Source of the DNA: Pelomonas baiyunensis
Lineage (GTDB): Bacteria > Pseudomonadota > Gammaproteobacteria > Burkholderiales > Burkholderiaceae_C
Length of the DNA: 64,000 nucleotides
Assembly (NCBI RefSeq): GCF_043555935.1
Contig: NZ_JBIGIB010000005.1
Span: 310,001-374,000 of the forward strand
Reading direction: 5' to 3'
The number at the start of each line of letters is the position of its first letter. The first letter of the stretch is position 1. The translations under genes were made by a program, and so were the position numbers. The notes beneath the pieces were generated by a model. It was not told the DNA's origin, made no database searches, and saw only the letters and a list, made by a program, of their open reading frames with translations. Positions 1 through 8,525 of the stretch are shown here, one piece after another.

Positions 1-1064
1 GCTGGCTTTTCGACCGCTGCATGAGGCTGGCCCGCCGCGTGGGGCCGACGCTGATGGATGGCGAGTCGGTCGGTTTTGTGGACCGGCTGGCCTACGCGCT
101 CGGCGACCTGCTCATCTACGGCCCGCTGCGCAACACGCTGGGCTTCAGCCGCGTGCGCGTGGCCTACACGGCGGGCGAGGCCATCGGGCCGGACCTGTTC
201 AGCTTCTACCGCGCCATCGGCATCAACCTGAAGCAGCTGTACGGCTCGACCGAAACGGCCGTGTTCGTCTGCCTGCAGCCCGACCACGAGGCGCGAGCCG
301 ACACGGTGGGCGTGCCCATCGACGGCGTGGAAATCAAGCTCAGCGACACGGGCGAGTTGCTGGTGCGCTCGCCGGGGCTGCTCAAGGGCTATTACAAAAA
401 CGAGGCCGCCACGGCCGAGGTGCTGACGCCCGAGGGCTGGTATCACACGGGCGACGCGGGCTTCCTCACGCCCGGCGGCCACCTGAAGATCATCGACCGC
501 GCCAAGGACGTGGGTCGCCTGATGGGCGGGCCCTTCGACGGCGCGATGTTTGCGCCCAAATACGTGGAGAACAAGCTGAAGTTCTTCCCGCACATCAAGG
601 AAGCGGTGTGCTTTGGTGACAAGCGCGAGAAGGTCTGCGCCTTCATCAACATCGACTTCGAGGCCGTGGGCAACTGGGCCGAGCGCCGAAACCTGCCCTA
701 CGCCGGCTACACCGACCTGGCCCAGCGCGCCGAGGTCTACCAGCTGATGCTGGAGTGCGTGGAGAAGGTGAATGCCGACCTCGCGCAAGACGAGTTGCTG
801 GCGGGCAGCCAGATCAGCCGCTTCCTCGTGCTGCACAAGGAGCTGGACGCCGACGACGGCGAACTCACCCGCACGCGCAAGGTGCGCCGCGGCGCGATTG
901 CCGAGAAATACGGCGTGCTGATCGACGCCCTCTACGAGGGCAAGGTGTCGCAGTACATCGAGACCCAGGTGAAGTTCGAGGACGGCCGCACGTCCATGGT
1001 GGCGGCGGACCTGCGCATCGTCGAGGCGCGCACCTTTCCCGCAGTGAAGGGAGCGGCCGCATGA
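1..1064 (+). CDS. Long-chain acyl-CoA synthetase (AMP-forming), 3' part
   Basis: The frame is open from the first bases, so the N-terminus lies upstream of the window. The visible part is the C-terminal two thirds of an adenylate-forming ligase. It shows YGSTET (A5 motif), YHTGD with IIDRAKD (A7/A8 hinge) and a late lysine in TRTRKVRR, the usual position of the catalytic A10 lysine. Family knowledge: ATP-dependent activation of a carboxylic acid to its CoA ester. Its stop overlaps the start of the next gene (ATGA, 1061-1064), so it is the leading visible gene of the ABC importer operon. That suggests activation of the imported acid. The substrate (fatty or aromatic acid) cannot be read from sequence. 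Confidence 0.85.
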   Translation, partial: WLFDRCMRLARRVGPTLMDGESVGFVDRLAYALGDLLIYGPLRNTLGFSRVRVAYTAGEAIGPDLFSFYRAIGINLKQLYGSTETAVFVCLQPDHEARADTVGVPIDGVEIKLSDTGELLVRSPGLLKGYYKNEAATAEVLTPEGWYHTGDAGFLTPGGHLKIIDRAKDVGRLMGGPFDGAMFAPKYVENKLKFFPHIKEAVCFGDKREKVCAFINIDFEAVGNWAERRNLPYAGYTDLAQRAEVYQLMLECVEKVNADLAQDELLAGSQISRFLVLHKELDADDGELTRTRKVRRGAIAEKYGVLIDALYEGKVSQYIETQVKFEDGRTSMVAADLRIVEARTFPAVKGAAA

Positions 1065-1846
1065 GCACCAAGAAGATCGGCGACGTCATCCTCGAGGTGA
1101 AGAACATCTCGCTGTCGTTCGGCGGCGTGAAGGCGCTGACCGACATCAGCTTCGACGTGCGTGAGCACGAGGTGCGGGCCATCATCGGCCCCAACGGCGC
1201 GGGCAAGAGCTCCATGCTCAACTGCATCAACGGCGTCTACCAACCGCAGCAAGGCTCCGTCACGCTGCGCGGCAAAACCTACCGCGGCATGAGCCCGCGC
1301 CAGGTGGCCGAGATGGGCGTGGCGCGCACCTTCCAGAACCTCGCGCTCTTCAAGGGCATGAGCGTGCTGGACAACATCATGACCGGTCGCAACCTGCGCA
1401 TGAAGACGGGCCTGTTCGCGCAAGCCCTGCACCTGGGCCCCGCGCGGCGCGAGGAGACGGCGCAGCGTGAGGTGGTGGAGCGCATCATCGATTTCCTGGA
1501 GATCCAGGCCTACCGCAAGACGCCCGTGGGCCGCCTGCCCTACGGCCTGCAAAAGCGCGTGGACCTGGGCCGGGCGCTGGCCATGGAGCCCAGCCTGCTG
1601 CTGCTGGACGAACCCATGGCCGGCATGAACGTGGAAGAGAAGCAGGACATGTGCCGCTTCATCCTCGACGTCAACGACGAGTTCGGCACGACCATCGTGC
1701 TCATCGAGCACGACATGGGCGTGGTGATGGACATCTCCGACCGCGTGGTGGTGCTGGACTACGGCAAGAAGATCGGTGACGGCGCGCCGGACGAGGTGCG
1801 CAGCAATGAAGACGTGATCCGCGCCTACCTCGGCGCCGGTCACTGA
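1061..1846 (+). CDS. ABC transporter ATP-binding protein, LivG type
   Basis: A 261-residue ATPase of the branched-chain amino acid (HAAT) importer family. Walker A is GPNGAGKSS near residue 45 and Walker B is LLLLDEPMAGM. The H-loop is in LIEHDMG, and the C-terminal part is the extended form typical of LivG. The start at 1061 is set by the ATGA overlap with the ligase gene and by the conserved N-terminus. The signature loop reads PYGLQKRVDLGRAL rather than LSGGQ, as is common in LivG-like ATPases. It would energise import with the second ATPase at 6019-6825. Confidence 0.93.
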   Translation: MSTKKIGDVILEVKNISLSFGGVKALTDISFDVREHEVRAIIGPNGAGKSSMLNCINGVYQPQQGSVTLRGKTYRGMSPRQVAEMGVARTFQNLALFKGMSVLDNIMTGRNLRMKTGLFAQALHLGPARREETAQREVVERIIDFLEIQAYRKTPVGRLPYGLQKRVDLGRALAMEPSLLLLDEPMAGMNVEEKQDMCRFILDVNDEFGTTIVLIEHDMGVVMDISDRVVVLDYGKKIGDGAPDEVRSNEDVIRAYLGAGH

Positions 1847-1856
1847 GGGAGCTGTG

Positions 1857-2786
1857 ATGGGACCATTCCTCGAAACCCTCATCGGCGGCCTGATGTCCGG
1901 CATGCTGTATTCGCTGATCGCGCTGGGCTTTGTGCTGATCTTCAAAGCCAGCGGCGTCTTCAACTTCGCGCAGGGTGCGATGGTGCTGTTCGCAGCCCTC
2001 GCCATGGCGCGCTTGGCCGAGTGGATCCCGAAGTTCACGGGTCTGGACGGCAAGCTGCTCGTGAACGTGCTGGCGTTTGTCGGCGCGCTGGCGGTGATGG
2101 TGGTCGTGGCCTGGCTGGTGGAGCGGCTGGCGCTGTCCAAGCTCGTCAACCAGGAGGGCGTGACGCTGCTGATGGCCACGCTCGGCATCGCCTACCTGCT
2201 GGAAGGCGCTGGCCAGATGATCTTCGGCAACGACATCTACAAGATCGACATCGGCCTGCCCAAGGACCCGATGTTCCTGTTCGAGCAGACGTTTGAAGGC
2301 GGCATCCTCGTCAGCAAGGAAGACCTTTATGCCGCGCTCATCGCCGCCGCACTCGTGGCGGGCTTGAGCCTCTTCTTTCAGAAGACCGCCACCGGCCGCG
2401 CGCTGCGCGCCGTGGCGGACGACCACCAGGCCGCGCAGAGCATCGGCATCCCGTTGTCGCGCATCTGGGTCATCGTGTGGAGCGTGGCAGGTTTCGTGGC
2501 CCTTGTGGCCGGAATGATCTGGGGCAGCAAGCTGGGCGTGCAGTTCTCGCTGTCGCTGGTGGCGCTGAAGGCCTTGCCGGTGGTCATCCTGGGTGGGCTG
2601 ACCAGCGTGCCCGGAGCCATCGTGGGCGGGCTGCTGATTGGCGTGGGCGAGAAGCTGTCGGAGGCCTACCTGGGCAGCTTGATGGGCGGCGGGATCGAAT
2701 ACTGGTTCGGCTATGTGCTCGTGCTGGTGGTGTTGCTGGTCAGGCCCCAGGGCCTCTTCGGCGAAAAGATCATTGATCGCGTTTGA
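1857..2786 (+). CDS. ABC transporter permease, LivH type
   Basis: A 309-residue inner-membrane permease with about eight hydrophobic segments. It has the LivH-type N-terminus (GGLMSGMLYSLIALGFVLIFKASG) and the cytoplasmic loop ALRAVADDHQAAQSIGI, which contacts the ATPases. The start is taken at ATG 1857 because a GAGGGA ribosome-binding site lies six bases before it. A GTG at 1854 directly precedes it and cannot be excluded. The gene ends ...KIIDRV-stop, and those last codons with the stop are repeated 161 bp downstream (2927-2947), marking an insertion before livM. Confidence 0.92.
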   Translation: MGPFLETLIGGLMSGMLYSLIALGFVLIFKASGVFNFAQGAMVLFAALAMARLAEWIPKFTGLDGKLLVNVLAFVGALAVMVVVAWLVERLALSKLVNQEGVTLLMATLGIAYLLEGAGQMIFGNDIYKIDIGLPKDPMFLFEQTFEGGILVSKEDLYAALIAAALVAGLSLFFQKTATGRALRAVADDHQAAQSIGIPLSRIWVIVWSVAGFVALVAGMIWGSKLGVQFSLSLVALKALPVVILGGLTSVPGAIVGGLLIGVGEKLSEAYLGSLMGGGIEYWFGYVLVLVVLLVRPQGLFGEKIIDRV

Positions 2787-2947
2787 CGCGATCAATCCGA
2801 GATTCGATGGAGGTTGGATTGCGAAGCAAGACAAGCGAAGCGCACCGGAATCGAAGGTCGGCGGATCGCGCTGGCGCGAGACGCGGATCGCCGACAGTCG
2901 GCGGCCATCGGGCCGGCGACTGGCAGAAGATCATTGATCGGGTCTGA
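2766..2947 (+). repeat. Direct repeat of the livH 3' end flanking a structured insert
   Basis: A 21-bp sequence at 2766-2786, covering the last six codons of livH and its stop, recurs at 2927-2947 with two mismatches. Both copies encode KIIDRV-stop. The second copy is followed after 3 bp by the livM start, which looks like the original livH-livM junction. Between them lie hairpins: 2772-2781 with 2787-2796 (10 bp, perfect, across the livH stop), 2857-2870 with 2882-2895 (13 of 14 paired, counting two G-U pairs that would not form in the complementary RNA), and 2897-2906 with 2911-2920 (9 of 10). No coding potential is evident. The interpretation is a small structured element with target duplication, or an expanded palindromic repeat. 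Confidence 0.7.
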
Positions 2948-2950
2948 GAC

Positions 2951-4015
2951 ATGCTCTATCGCGAGAACGGTCAGTTCAAGACCTCCTACCCGGCGGACAG
3001 CCAGATCCTGCCCATCCGGCAGGACCGCATCGGCATGGCGCTGCTGCTGGCGGCGGCTTTCGTGGTTGTGCCGATGGTGTCCAGCGAGTACCTGTTGCGC
3101 GCCATCTTCATTCCCTTCCTCATCCTCAGCCTGGCGGCGCTGGGCCTGAACGTGCTGGTGGGCTACTGCGGGCAGATCTCGCTGGGCTCCGGCGCCTTCA
3201 TGGCCGTGGGGGCCTACGTGGCCTACAACTGCCAGGCCCGCGTCGAGGGCATGCCGCTGATCGTGTCGCTGCTGGCCGGCGGGCTGGGCGCCACGGTGCT
3301 GGGTGTGGCCTTCGGCCTGCCGTCGCTGCGCATCAAGGGGCTGTACCTGGCCGTGGCCACGCTGGCGGCGCAGTTCTTTGTGGACTGGGCCTGCTTGCGG
3401 CTGAAGTGGGTTACCAACGACTCGTCCTCGGGCTCGGTCGGCGTGGCGGACCTCAACCTCTTCGGCCTCAGTGTCGAGTCGCCCGCGGCGCGCTACCTGC
3501 TGTGCTTGAGCTTCGTGGTCGTCTTCGCGCTGGCCACCAAGAACCTGGTGCGCGGCCACATCGGCCGCAGCTGGATGGCGATGCGCGACATGGACGTGGC
3601 CGCCAGCGTCATCGGCATCCGGCCCATGCAGGCCAAGCTCAGCGCGTTTGCCGTCAGCAGCTTCATCATCGGCGTGGCCGGGGCGCTGTGGGGCTTCGTG
3701 CACCTGGGTTCGTGGGAGCCGGCGGCCTTCGGCATCAACCGCTCGTTCGACCTGCTCTTCATGGTCATCATCGGCGGCCTGGGCTCGATCTCGGGGGCGT
3801 TCTTCGGCGCGGCCTTCATCGTGGTGCTGCCCATCCTGCTGGACAAGCTGCCCTACTGGACCGGCCTGCCCATGGACACCGCCACCGCCTCACACCTGGC
3901 GTTGATGATCTTTGGCGCCCTCATCGTGTTCTTCCTCATCAAGGAGCCCCACGGCCTGGCGCGGCTGTGGGCGACGTTGAAAGAAAAGCTGCGCCTCTGG
4001 CCTTTCCCGCACTGA
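2951..4015 (+). CDS. ABC transporter permease, LivM type
   Basis: A 354-residue inner-membrane permease of the HAAT importer. It carries the LivM signature GLNVLVGYCGQISLGSGAFMAVGAY near residue 70 and the coupling loop SWMAMRDMDVAASVIGI. It has a longer N-terminal extension than LivH, as is usual for LivM. The start at 2951 follows the repeated livH stop by three bases. No strong Shine-Dalgarno sequence is visible except GAGAC overlapping that junction, so expression may depend on translational coupling that the 161-bp insert has altered. Confidence 0.92.
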   Translation: MLYRENGQFKTSYPADSQILPIRQDRIGMALLLAAAFVVVPMVSSEYLLRAIFIPFLILSLAALGLNVLVGYCGQISLGSGAFMAVGAYVAYNCQARVEGMPLIVSLLAGGLGATVLGVAFGLPSLRIKGLYLAVATLAAQFFVDWACLRLKWVTNDSSSGSVGVADLNLFGLSVESPAARYLLCLSFVVVFALATKNLVRGHIGRSWMAMRDMDVAASVIGIRPMQAKLSAFAVSSFIIGVAGALWGFVHLGSWEPAAFGINRSFDLLFMVIIGGLGSISGAFFGAAFIVVLPILLDKLPYWTGLPMDTATASHLALMIFGALIVFFLIKEPHGLARLWATLKEKLRLWPFPH

Positions 4016-4040
4016 GCACAACGACGACAGGAGACAACCC

Positions 4041-5369
4041 ATGAAGATCAAGGCACTCGCCCTCACCCTGGCCGCCCTCACCGTGTGGGGTTCTGCGTCC
4101 GCCGCACCGGCGGCGCCGGCTTCGGCCAAGGAGCAGTTCTTCCCGCTGCTGGTCTACCGCACCGGCCCCTACTCGCCCAACGGCACGCCCTGGGCCAACG
4201 GCAAGCAGGACTACATCAAGCTCATCAACGCCCGTGACGGCGGCGTCAACGGCGTCAAGCTCACCTTCGAGGAGTGCGAGACCGGCTACGCCACCGACAA
4301 GGGCGTGGAGTGCTACGAGCGCCTGAAGGGCAAGGGCGCCAGCGTCTTCGACCCGCAGGCCACCGGCATCACCTTTGCGCTGACCGACAAGGTGCCCAAC
4401 GACAAGATCCCGCTCATCACGCTGGGCTACGGCCTCTCGGCCTCGGCCGATGGCGGCGTGTTCGCCTGGAACTTCCCGCTGATGGGCAGCTACTGGACGG
4501 CGGCCGATGTGCTCATCCAGCACCTGGGCAAGAAGGAGGGCGGCCTGGACAAGCTCAAGGGCAAAAAGATCGCGCTGGTCTACCACGACAGCCCCTTCGG
4601 CAAAGAGCCCATCCCGCTGCTGGACGAGCGCCAGAAGATGCACGGCTTCGAGCTGATCAAGATCCCCGTCACCGCGCCGGGCGTGGAGCAAAAGAGCGCT
4701 TGGCTGGAAGTGCGCAAGCAGCGGCCCGACTACGTGCTGCTGTGGGGCTGGGGCGTGATGAACTCCACCGCGTTGAAGGAGGCCCAAGCCACCGGCTACC
4801 CGCGCGAGAAAATGTACGGCGTGTGGTGGTCGGGCGCTGAGCCGGATGTGAAGGACGTGGGCGAGGGCGCCAAGGGCTACAACGCGCTGAACCTCAACAC
4901 CTCGGGCCAGTCGCCGAAGGTGATCCAGGACATCCTGAAGCTCGTGCACGAGAAGGGCCAGGGCACAGGCCCGAAGGACGAAGTCGGCTCGGTGCTGTAC
5001 ACCCGCGGGCTGGTCATCCAGGCACTGGCGGTGGAGGCCGTGCGCCGCGCACAAGAGCGTTATGGCAAGGGCAAGGTCATGACCGGCGAGCAGGTGCGCT
5101 GGGGCCTGGAGAACCTGGCCCTGGACGACAAGAAGCTCGCCGCTCTGGGCCTGACCGGCGTGATCCGCCCCATCAGCACCAGCTGCACCGACCACCAGGG
5201 CTCCACCTCGGTGCGGGTGCACACCTGGGATGGCAAGCAGTGGAACTTCAGCAGTGACTGGTACCAGGCGGACGAGATGATCCTGAAGCCGATGGTGAAG
5301 GCGGCGGCGGACAAGTACGCGGGCGAGAAGAAGCTGACGCGGCGGACGCCGGCTGAGTGCCAGAGCTGA
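4041..5369 (+). CDS. ABC transporter periplasmic substrate-binding protein (Peripla_BP_6 type)
   Basis: A 442-residue binding protein with a signal peptide (MKIKALALTLAALTVWGSASA, cleavage about residue 22) and the type-I periplasmic fold of LivJ/LivK-like proteins. ETGYATDKGVECYERLKG lies in the first lobe and KIALVYHDSPFGKE at the second. AGGAG precedes the ATG at 4041. Its length (LivK is about 370 residues) and its neighbours, both acyl-CoA-ligase-like, argue for a carboxylic acid or aromatic ligand rather than leucine. That is inference. Confidence 0.9.
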   Translation: MKIKALALTLAALTVWGSASAAPAAPASAKEQFFPLLVYRTGPYSPNGTPWANGKQDYIKLINARDGGVNGVKLTFEECETGYATDKGVECYERLKGKGASVFDPQATGITFALTDKVPNDKIPLITLGYGLSASADGGVFAWNFPLMGSYWTAADVLIQHLGKKEGGLDKLKGKKIALVYHDSPFGKEPIPLLDERQKMHGFELIKIPVTAPGVEQKSAWLEVRKQRPDYVLLWGWGVMNSTALKEAQATGYPREKMYGVWWSGAEPDVKDVGEGAKGYNALNLNTSGQSPKVIQDILKLVHEKGQGTGPKDEVGSVLYTRGLVIQALAVEAVRRAQERYGKGKVMTGEQVRWGLENLALDDKKLAALGLTGVIRPISTSCTDHQGSTSVRVHTWDGKQWNFSSDWYQADEMILKPMVKAAADKYAGEKKLTRRTPAECQS

Positions 5370-5404
5370 TTGCGATGGCTGTGCGCTGTCTTGGGTTGTG
5401 GCCC

Positions 5405-5995
5405 AGGCCCATGCCGGGAGTTCGCCCCGGCGGGCGACCTACTTTCTTGTGCGGACAAGAAAGTAGGCAAAGAAGCCGCCCCTGCAAAACCGGCCCTTCG
5501 GGCTGCCTTGCGATGCTCGGAACCCAGGGCCGCGGCGAACTCGCGCCGCTACGCTCTGCTCAAACAGGCGCCGCGAGTCAGTCCTTGAAGTGCGCTCCGC
5601 GCACGCCCCGGGTTCCTGCGCTTCTCAGCGGTTTTGAAGGGGAACCCAGAGACAGCCAACCCCAACAGCCAACAGCCAAACCCGCCAGCAGGCTGGCGCC
5701 GGCTGTTCGGTATGGCCCCTGTAGCACCGCCGAGGAACGGAACGGCTTGAAGCCGTGCGCGCAGCGCACTTCAAGAACTGACTCCGCGCAACTGTTTGAC
5801 CGGAGCGTAGCGAAGGGAGTTTTGCGCGGGGCTTCAAGGCCTGAGTACCGCAGGGAACCCGCAGCTGTGCTGCGGGCGGTGCGGTCGGGGCGAGCTTTTT
5901 GCCTACTTTTTGGCGGCCCAAAAAGTAGGTCGCCCGCCGGGGCGAAAACCGAAGGTTTCGCCGAAGGCAAATCCCGGCACGGGCATGGGCAGCAA
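5405..5995. repeat. Long imperfect inverted repeat in the intergenic gap of the importer operon
   Basis: This fills the 649-bp gap between the binding protein and the LivF-type ATPase. Two arms (about 5419-5605 and 5759-5948) are inverted copies of one another with differences. Each outer end carries its own hairpin: 5438-5450 pairs perfectly with 5455-5467, and 5902-5913 with 5918-5929. Inner blocks such as the GTTTGAGC/CGTAGC and TTGAAGTGCGC motifs occur in both arms. From memory, elements with this CCTACTTT...AAAGTAGG hairpin are common between genes in Burkholderiales. The open frames crossing the region are repeat sequence and not protein genes. It may be two head-to-head copies of one element. 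Confidence 0.8.
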
Positions 5996-6018
5996 GCCGA
6001 CGATCCAAAGGCCATCCA

Positions 6019-6825
6019 ATGAGCACACCCCTCCTCAACGTCAACGGCATCGAGGTCATCTACAACCACGTGATCCTCGTGCTCAAAGGCGTGTCCCTGC
6101 AGGTGCAGGAAGGCAGCGTTGTGGCCCTGCTGGGCGGCAACGGTGCGGGCAAGACCACCACGCTGCGCGCGGTGTCCAACTTGCTCGAAGGCGAGCGGGG
6201 TGAGGTCACCAAAGGCAGCATCGAGCTGCGCGGCGAGCGCATCGAAAAGCTCTCCACTGCGGCCATGGTGGAGCGCGGCGTGGTGCAGGTGATGGAAGGG
6301 CGCCACTGCTTCGCGCACCTCACCATCGAAGAGAACCTGATGACCGGCGCCTACACACGCAAGGACGGGCGCGCGGCCGTGGCGCAGACGCTTGAGAAGG
6401 TCTACGCCTACTTCCCGCGCCTCAAGACCCGCCGCACCAGCCAGGCCGCCTACACCTCGGGCGGCGAGCAGCAGATGTGCGCCATCGGCCGCGCGCTGAT
6501 GGCCAACCCCAAGATGGTGCTGCTGGACGAGCCTTCCATGGGCCTGGCGCCGCAGATCGTGGAAGAGGTGTTCGAGATCGTGCGCGACCTCAACACCAAG
6601 GAGCGAACCACCTTCCTGCTGGCCGAGCAAAACACCAGCATGGCGCTGCGCTACGCCGACTACGGCTACATCCTGGAGAACGGCCGGGTCGTCATGGACG
6701 GCAAGGCGGCTGACTTGCGCGAGAACGAGGACGTCAAGGAGTTCTACCTCGGCGTGGGCGGCGAAGGCCGGCGCAGCTTCAAGGACGTGAAGAGCTACAA
6801 GCGCCGCAAGCGCTGGCTGGCGTGA
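6019..6825 (+). CDS. ABC transporter ATP-binding protein, LivF type
   Basis: A 268-residue ATPase. Walker A is GGNGAGKTT near residue 40. The signature region is TSGGEQQMCAIGRAL, Walker B is MVLLDEPSMGL and the switch region is LLAEQNTSMAL. It is the second ATPase of the importer and pairs with the product of 1061-1846. AAAGG at 6008-6012 is a possible ribosome-binding site. The inverted repeat just upstream separates it from the binding-protein gene, so its expression relative to the rest of the operon may depend on readthrough or on a local promoter. Confidence 0.92.
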   Translation: MSTPLLNVNGIEVIYNHVILVLKGVSLQVQEGSVVALLGGNGAGKTTTLRAVSNLLEGERGEVTKGSIELRGERIEKLSTAAMVERGVVQVMEGRHCFAHLTIEENLMTGAYTRKDGRAAVAQTLEKVYAYFPRLKTRRTSQAAYTSGGEQQMCAIGRALMANPKMVLLDEPSMGLAPQIVEEVFEIVRDLNTKERTTFLLAEQNTSMALRYADYGYILENGRVVMDGKAADLRENEDVKEFYLGVGGEGRRSFKDVKSYKRRKRWLA

Positions 6826-6844
6826 GAGGGTAGGAGGACCCGAC

Positions 6845-7144
6845 ATGAGCGACGACAGCTGGGACATCGCCCCACCGCCCTTCAACGCCGATGCGGCGCT
6901 GCAGACGATGAAGCGCTTTGTGCGGGATCAGCGCGTGCTGACCGAGCGGGGCGAGGGCTGGATGCTGGGTGCCGATGTGGTGCTCAAGCTGGCGGTGGAC
7001 GGCGCGACCGTGAAGCTGCAACTCGCCAAGCGGCCGGCGCGCACGCCTGAGTGGGACACGTTCACGCTGAAGTCCGCCACCGAGGTGCGCAAGCTGCAGG
7101 ACGAAATCAAGCGCCGCCTGACGCGGTGGAAGGACGACGAGTGA
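6845..7144 (+). CDS. Conserved hypothetical protein, 99 aa
   Basis: A small soluble protein, rich in Lys/Arg at its C-terminus (KLQDEIKRRLTRWKDDE), with no signal peptide or membrane segment. I do not recognise a domain. I recall similar short proteins beginning DxSWDIAPPPF beside the same importer genes in other betaproteobacteria, so it may be a conserved accessory part of this locus. AGGAGG stands seven bases before the ATG. It lies 19 bp after the LivF-type gene and ahead of the PaaK-like gene, clearly within the operon. Confidence 0.75.
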   Translation: MSDDSWDIAPPPFNADAALQTMKRFVRDQRVLTERGEGWMLGADVVLKLAVDGATVKLQLAKRPARTPEWDTFTLKSATEVRKLQDEIKRRLTRWKDDE

Positions 7145-7245
7145 TGGGGCAGGGCCTTCAAGGCGCGCGGCGCTGCTGGGGCCTCGCCGTGGTGAAGCAC
7201 AGCCACTTGCACGGCGCCCTGTGACTGTCTGGAAGGCGAACCGGT

Positions 7246-8478
7246 ATGCATGACTTCTACGACGCACTGGAAACCCGCGACCCCGCTGCCCGCGAGGCCG
7301 CACTGATGGCCGCGCTGCCGCAGCAAGTGGCGCATGCGCAGGCCACGTGCCCGGCGTATGCGGCGTTGTTGATGGGCATCGACGCCGCAGCCGTCACCTC
7401 CCGGGCGGCGCTGGCCGCGCTGCCGCTCACGCGCAAAAGTAGCCTCGCCGCCGCGCAAGCCGCCCAACGGGCGCTGCGCTTCGGTGGCTTTGCCTCGGGC
7501 GCACCGCGGCGCGTCTTTCAGTCGCCGGGCCCGCTCTACGAGCCCGAGCCCGCTGCGCAGGGCGACGACCCCTGGCGCGTGGCCCGCGCGCTGCATGCCG
7601 CGGGCATCCGCGCCGGTGAGTTGGCGCATGTGGGCTTCAGCTACCACCTGACCCCCGCCGGCGCCATGATGGAAGGCGGCCTGCGGGCACTCGGGGCCGC
7701 CAGCTTTCCCGGCGGCGTGGGCAACACCGAACTGCAACTGCAGGCCCTGCTGGACCTGCAATCCGAAGCCTATGCCGGCACGCCCAGCCTGCTGCGCATC
7801 CTGCTGGAGAAGGCGGCCGAGGGCGGGCATGCGCTGGGCCTGCGCCATGCCCTGGTCAGTGGCGAGGCCTGCCCGCCGGCGCTCGTCGCTTGGTTCGCGG
7901 AGCAGGGCGTGGAGGTGTTCCAGTGCTACGCCACGGCGGACCTGGGCCTCATTGCCTACCAAACGTCGGCCCGTGAAGGCCTGGTGCTGGACGAAGGCGT
8001 GATCGTCGAGATCGTGCGCCCGGGCACGGGCGACCCCGTGCCCGACGGCGAGGTGGGTGAGGTCGTCGTCACGACGCTGAGCCCAGGCTATCCGCTGATT
8101 CGCTTTGCCACGGGCGACCTGTCCGCCGTGCTGCCCGGCGCCTGTGCGACCGGGCGCACCAACCAACGCCTGCGGGGCTGGCTCGGCCGGGCGGATCAGT
8201 CCGCCAAGGTGCGTGGCATGTTCGTGCATGCTGGCCAGGTGGCCGAGGTGTTGAAGCGCCACCCCGAGCTGGGCCGCGCGCGGCTGGTGGTGGAAGGCGA
8301 AATGGCCGACGACCGCATGACCTTGCAGGTGGAGGCGGACGGTGCCCCCGAAGGCCTCGCCGCGGCGGTGGCCGCCACGCTGCGCGACATCACCAAGCTG
8401 CGCGGCGAAGTGAGCCTGGTGCCGCGCGGCAGCCTGCCCAACGATGGTCGGGTCATCGAAGACCGTCGCGCGGTTTGA
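7246..8478 (+). CDS. PaaK-like (phenylacetate-CoA ligase family) protein with altered active site
   Basis: A 410-residue protein with the overall order of PaaK ligases: CYATADLGLIAY near residue 227 (A5-like), then RFATGDLSAVLPG and GRADQSAKVRGMFVH (A7/A8). The Ser/Thr/Gly/Lys-rich nucleotide loop (SSGTTGKP in PaaK) is replaced by QSPGPLYEP near residues 92-100. The C-terminal lysine expected before the end is absent (SLPNDGRVIEDRRAV). So it has the fold but may not adenylate in the usual way. GGAAGG precedes the start. The operon context with an intact acyl-CoA synthetase suggests a supporting or variant role. Confidence 0.75.
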   Translation: MHDFYDALETRDPAAREAALMAALPQQVAHAQATCPAYAALLMGIDAAAVTSRAALAALPLTRKSSLAAAQAAQRALRFGGFASGAPRRVFQSPGPLYEPEPAAQGDDPWRVARALHAAGIRAGELAHVGFSYHLTPAGAMMEGGLRALGAASFPGGVGNTELQLQALLDLQSEAYAGTPSLLRILLEKAAEGGHALGLRHALVSGEACPPALVAWFAEQGVEVFQCYATADLGLIAYQTSAREGLVLDEGVIVEIVRPGTGDPVPDGEVGEVVVTTLSPGYPLIRFATGDLSAVLPGACATGRTNQRLRGWLGRADQSAKVRGMFVHAGQVAEVLKRHPELGRARLVVEGEMADDRMTLQVEADGAPEGLAAAVAATLRDITKLRGEVSLVPRGSLPNDGRVIEDRRAV

Positions 8479-8525
8479 CGGTTTGAGTTCGAGCGGGGAG
8501 GGCGTGCGCCGTTGCCCTGAGCCGC

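Noticed and set aside
5357..6059. Open frames on both strands (up to 221 codons) between the binding protein and LivF-type ATPase
   Set aside because: They translate the inverted repeat itself, and the same biased peptides appear on both strands, as expected of repeat DNA.
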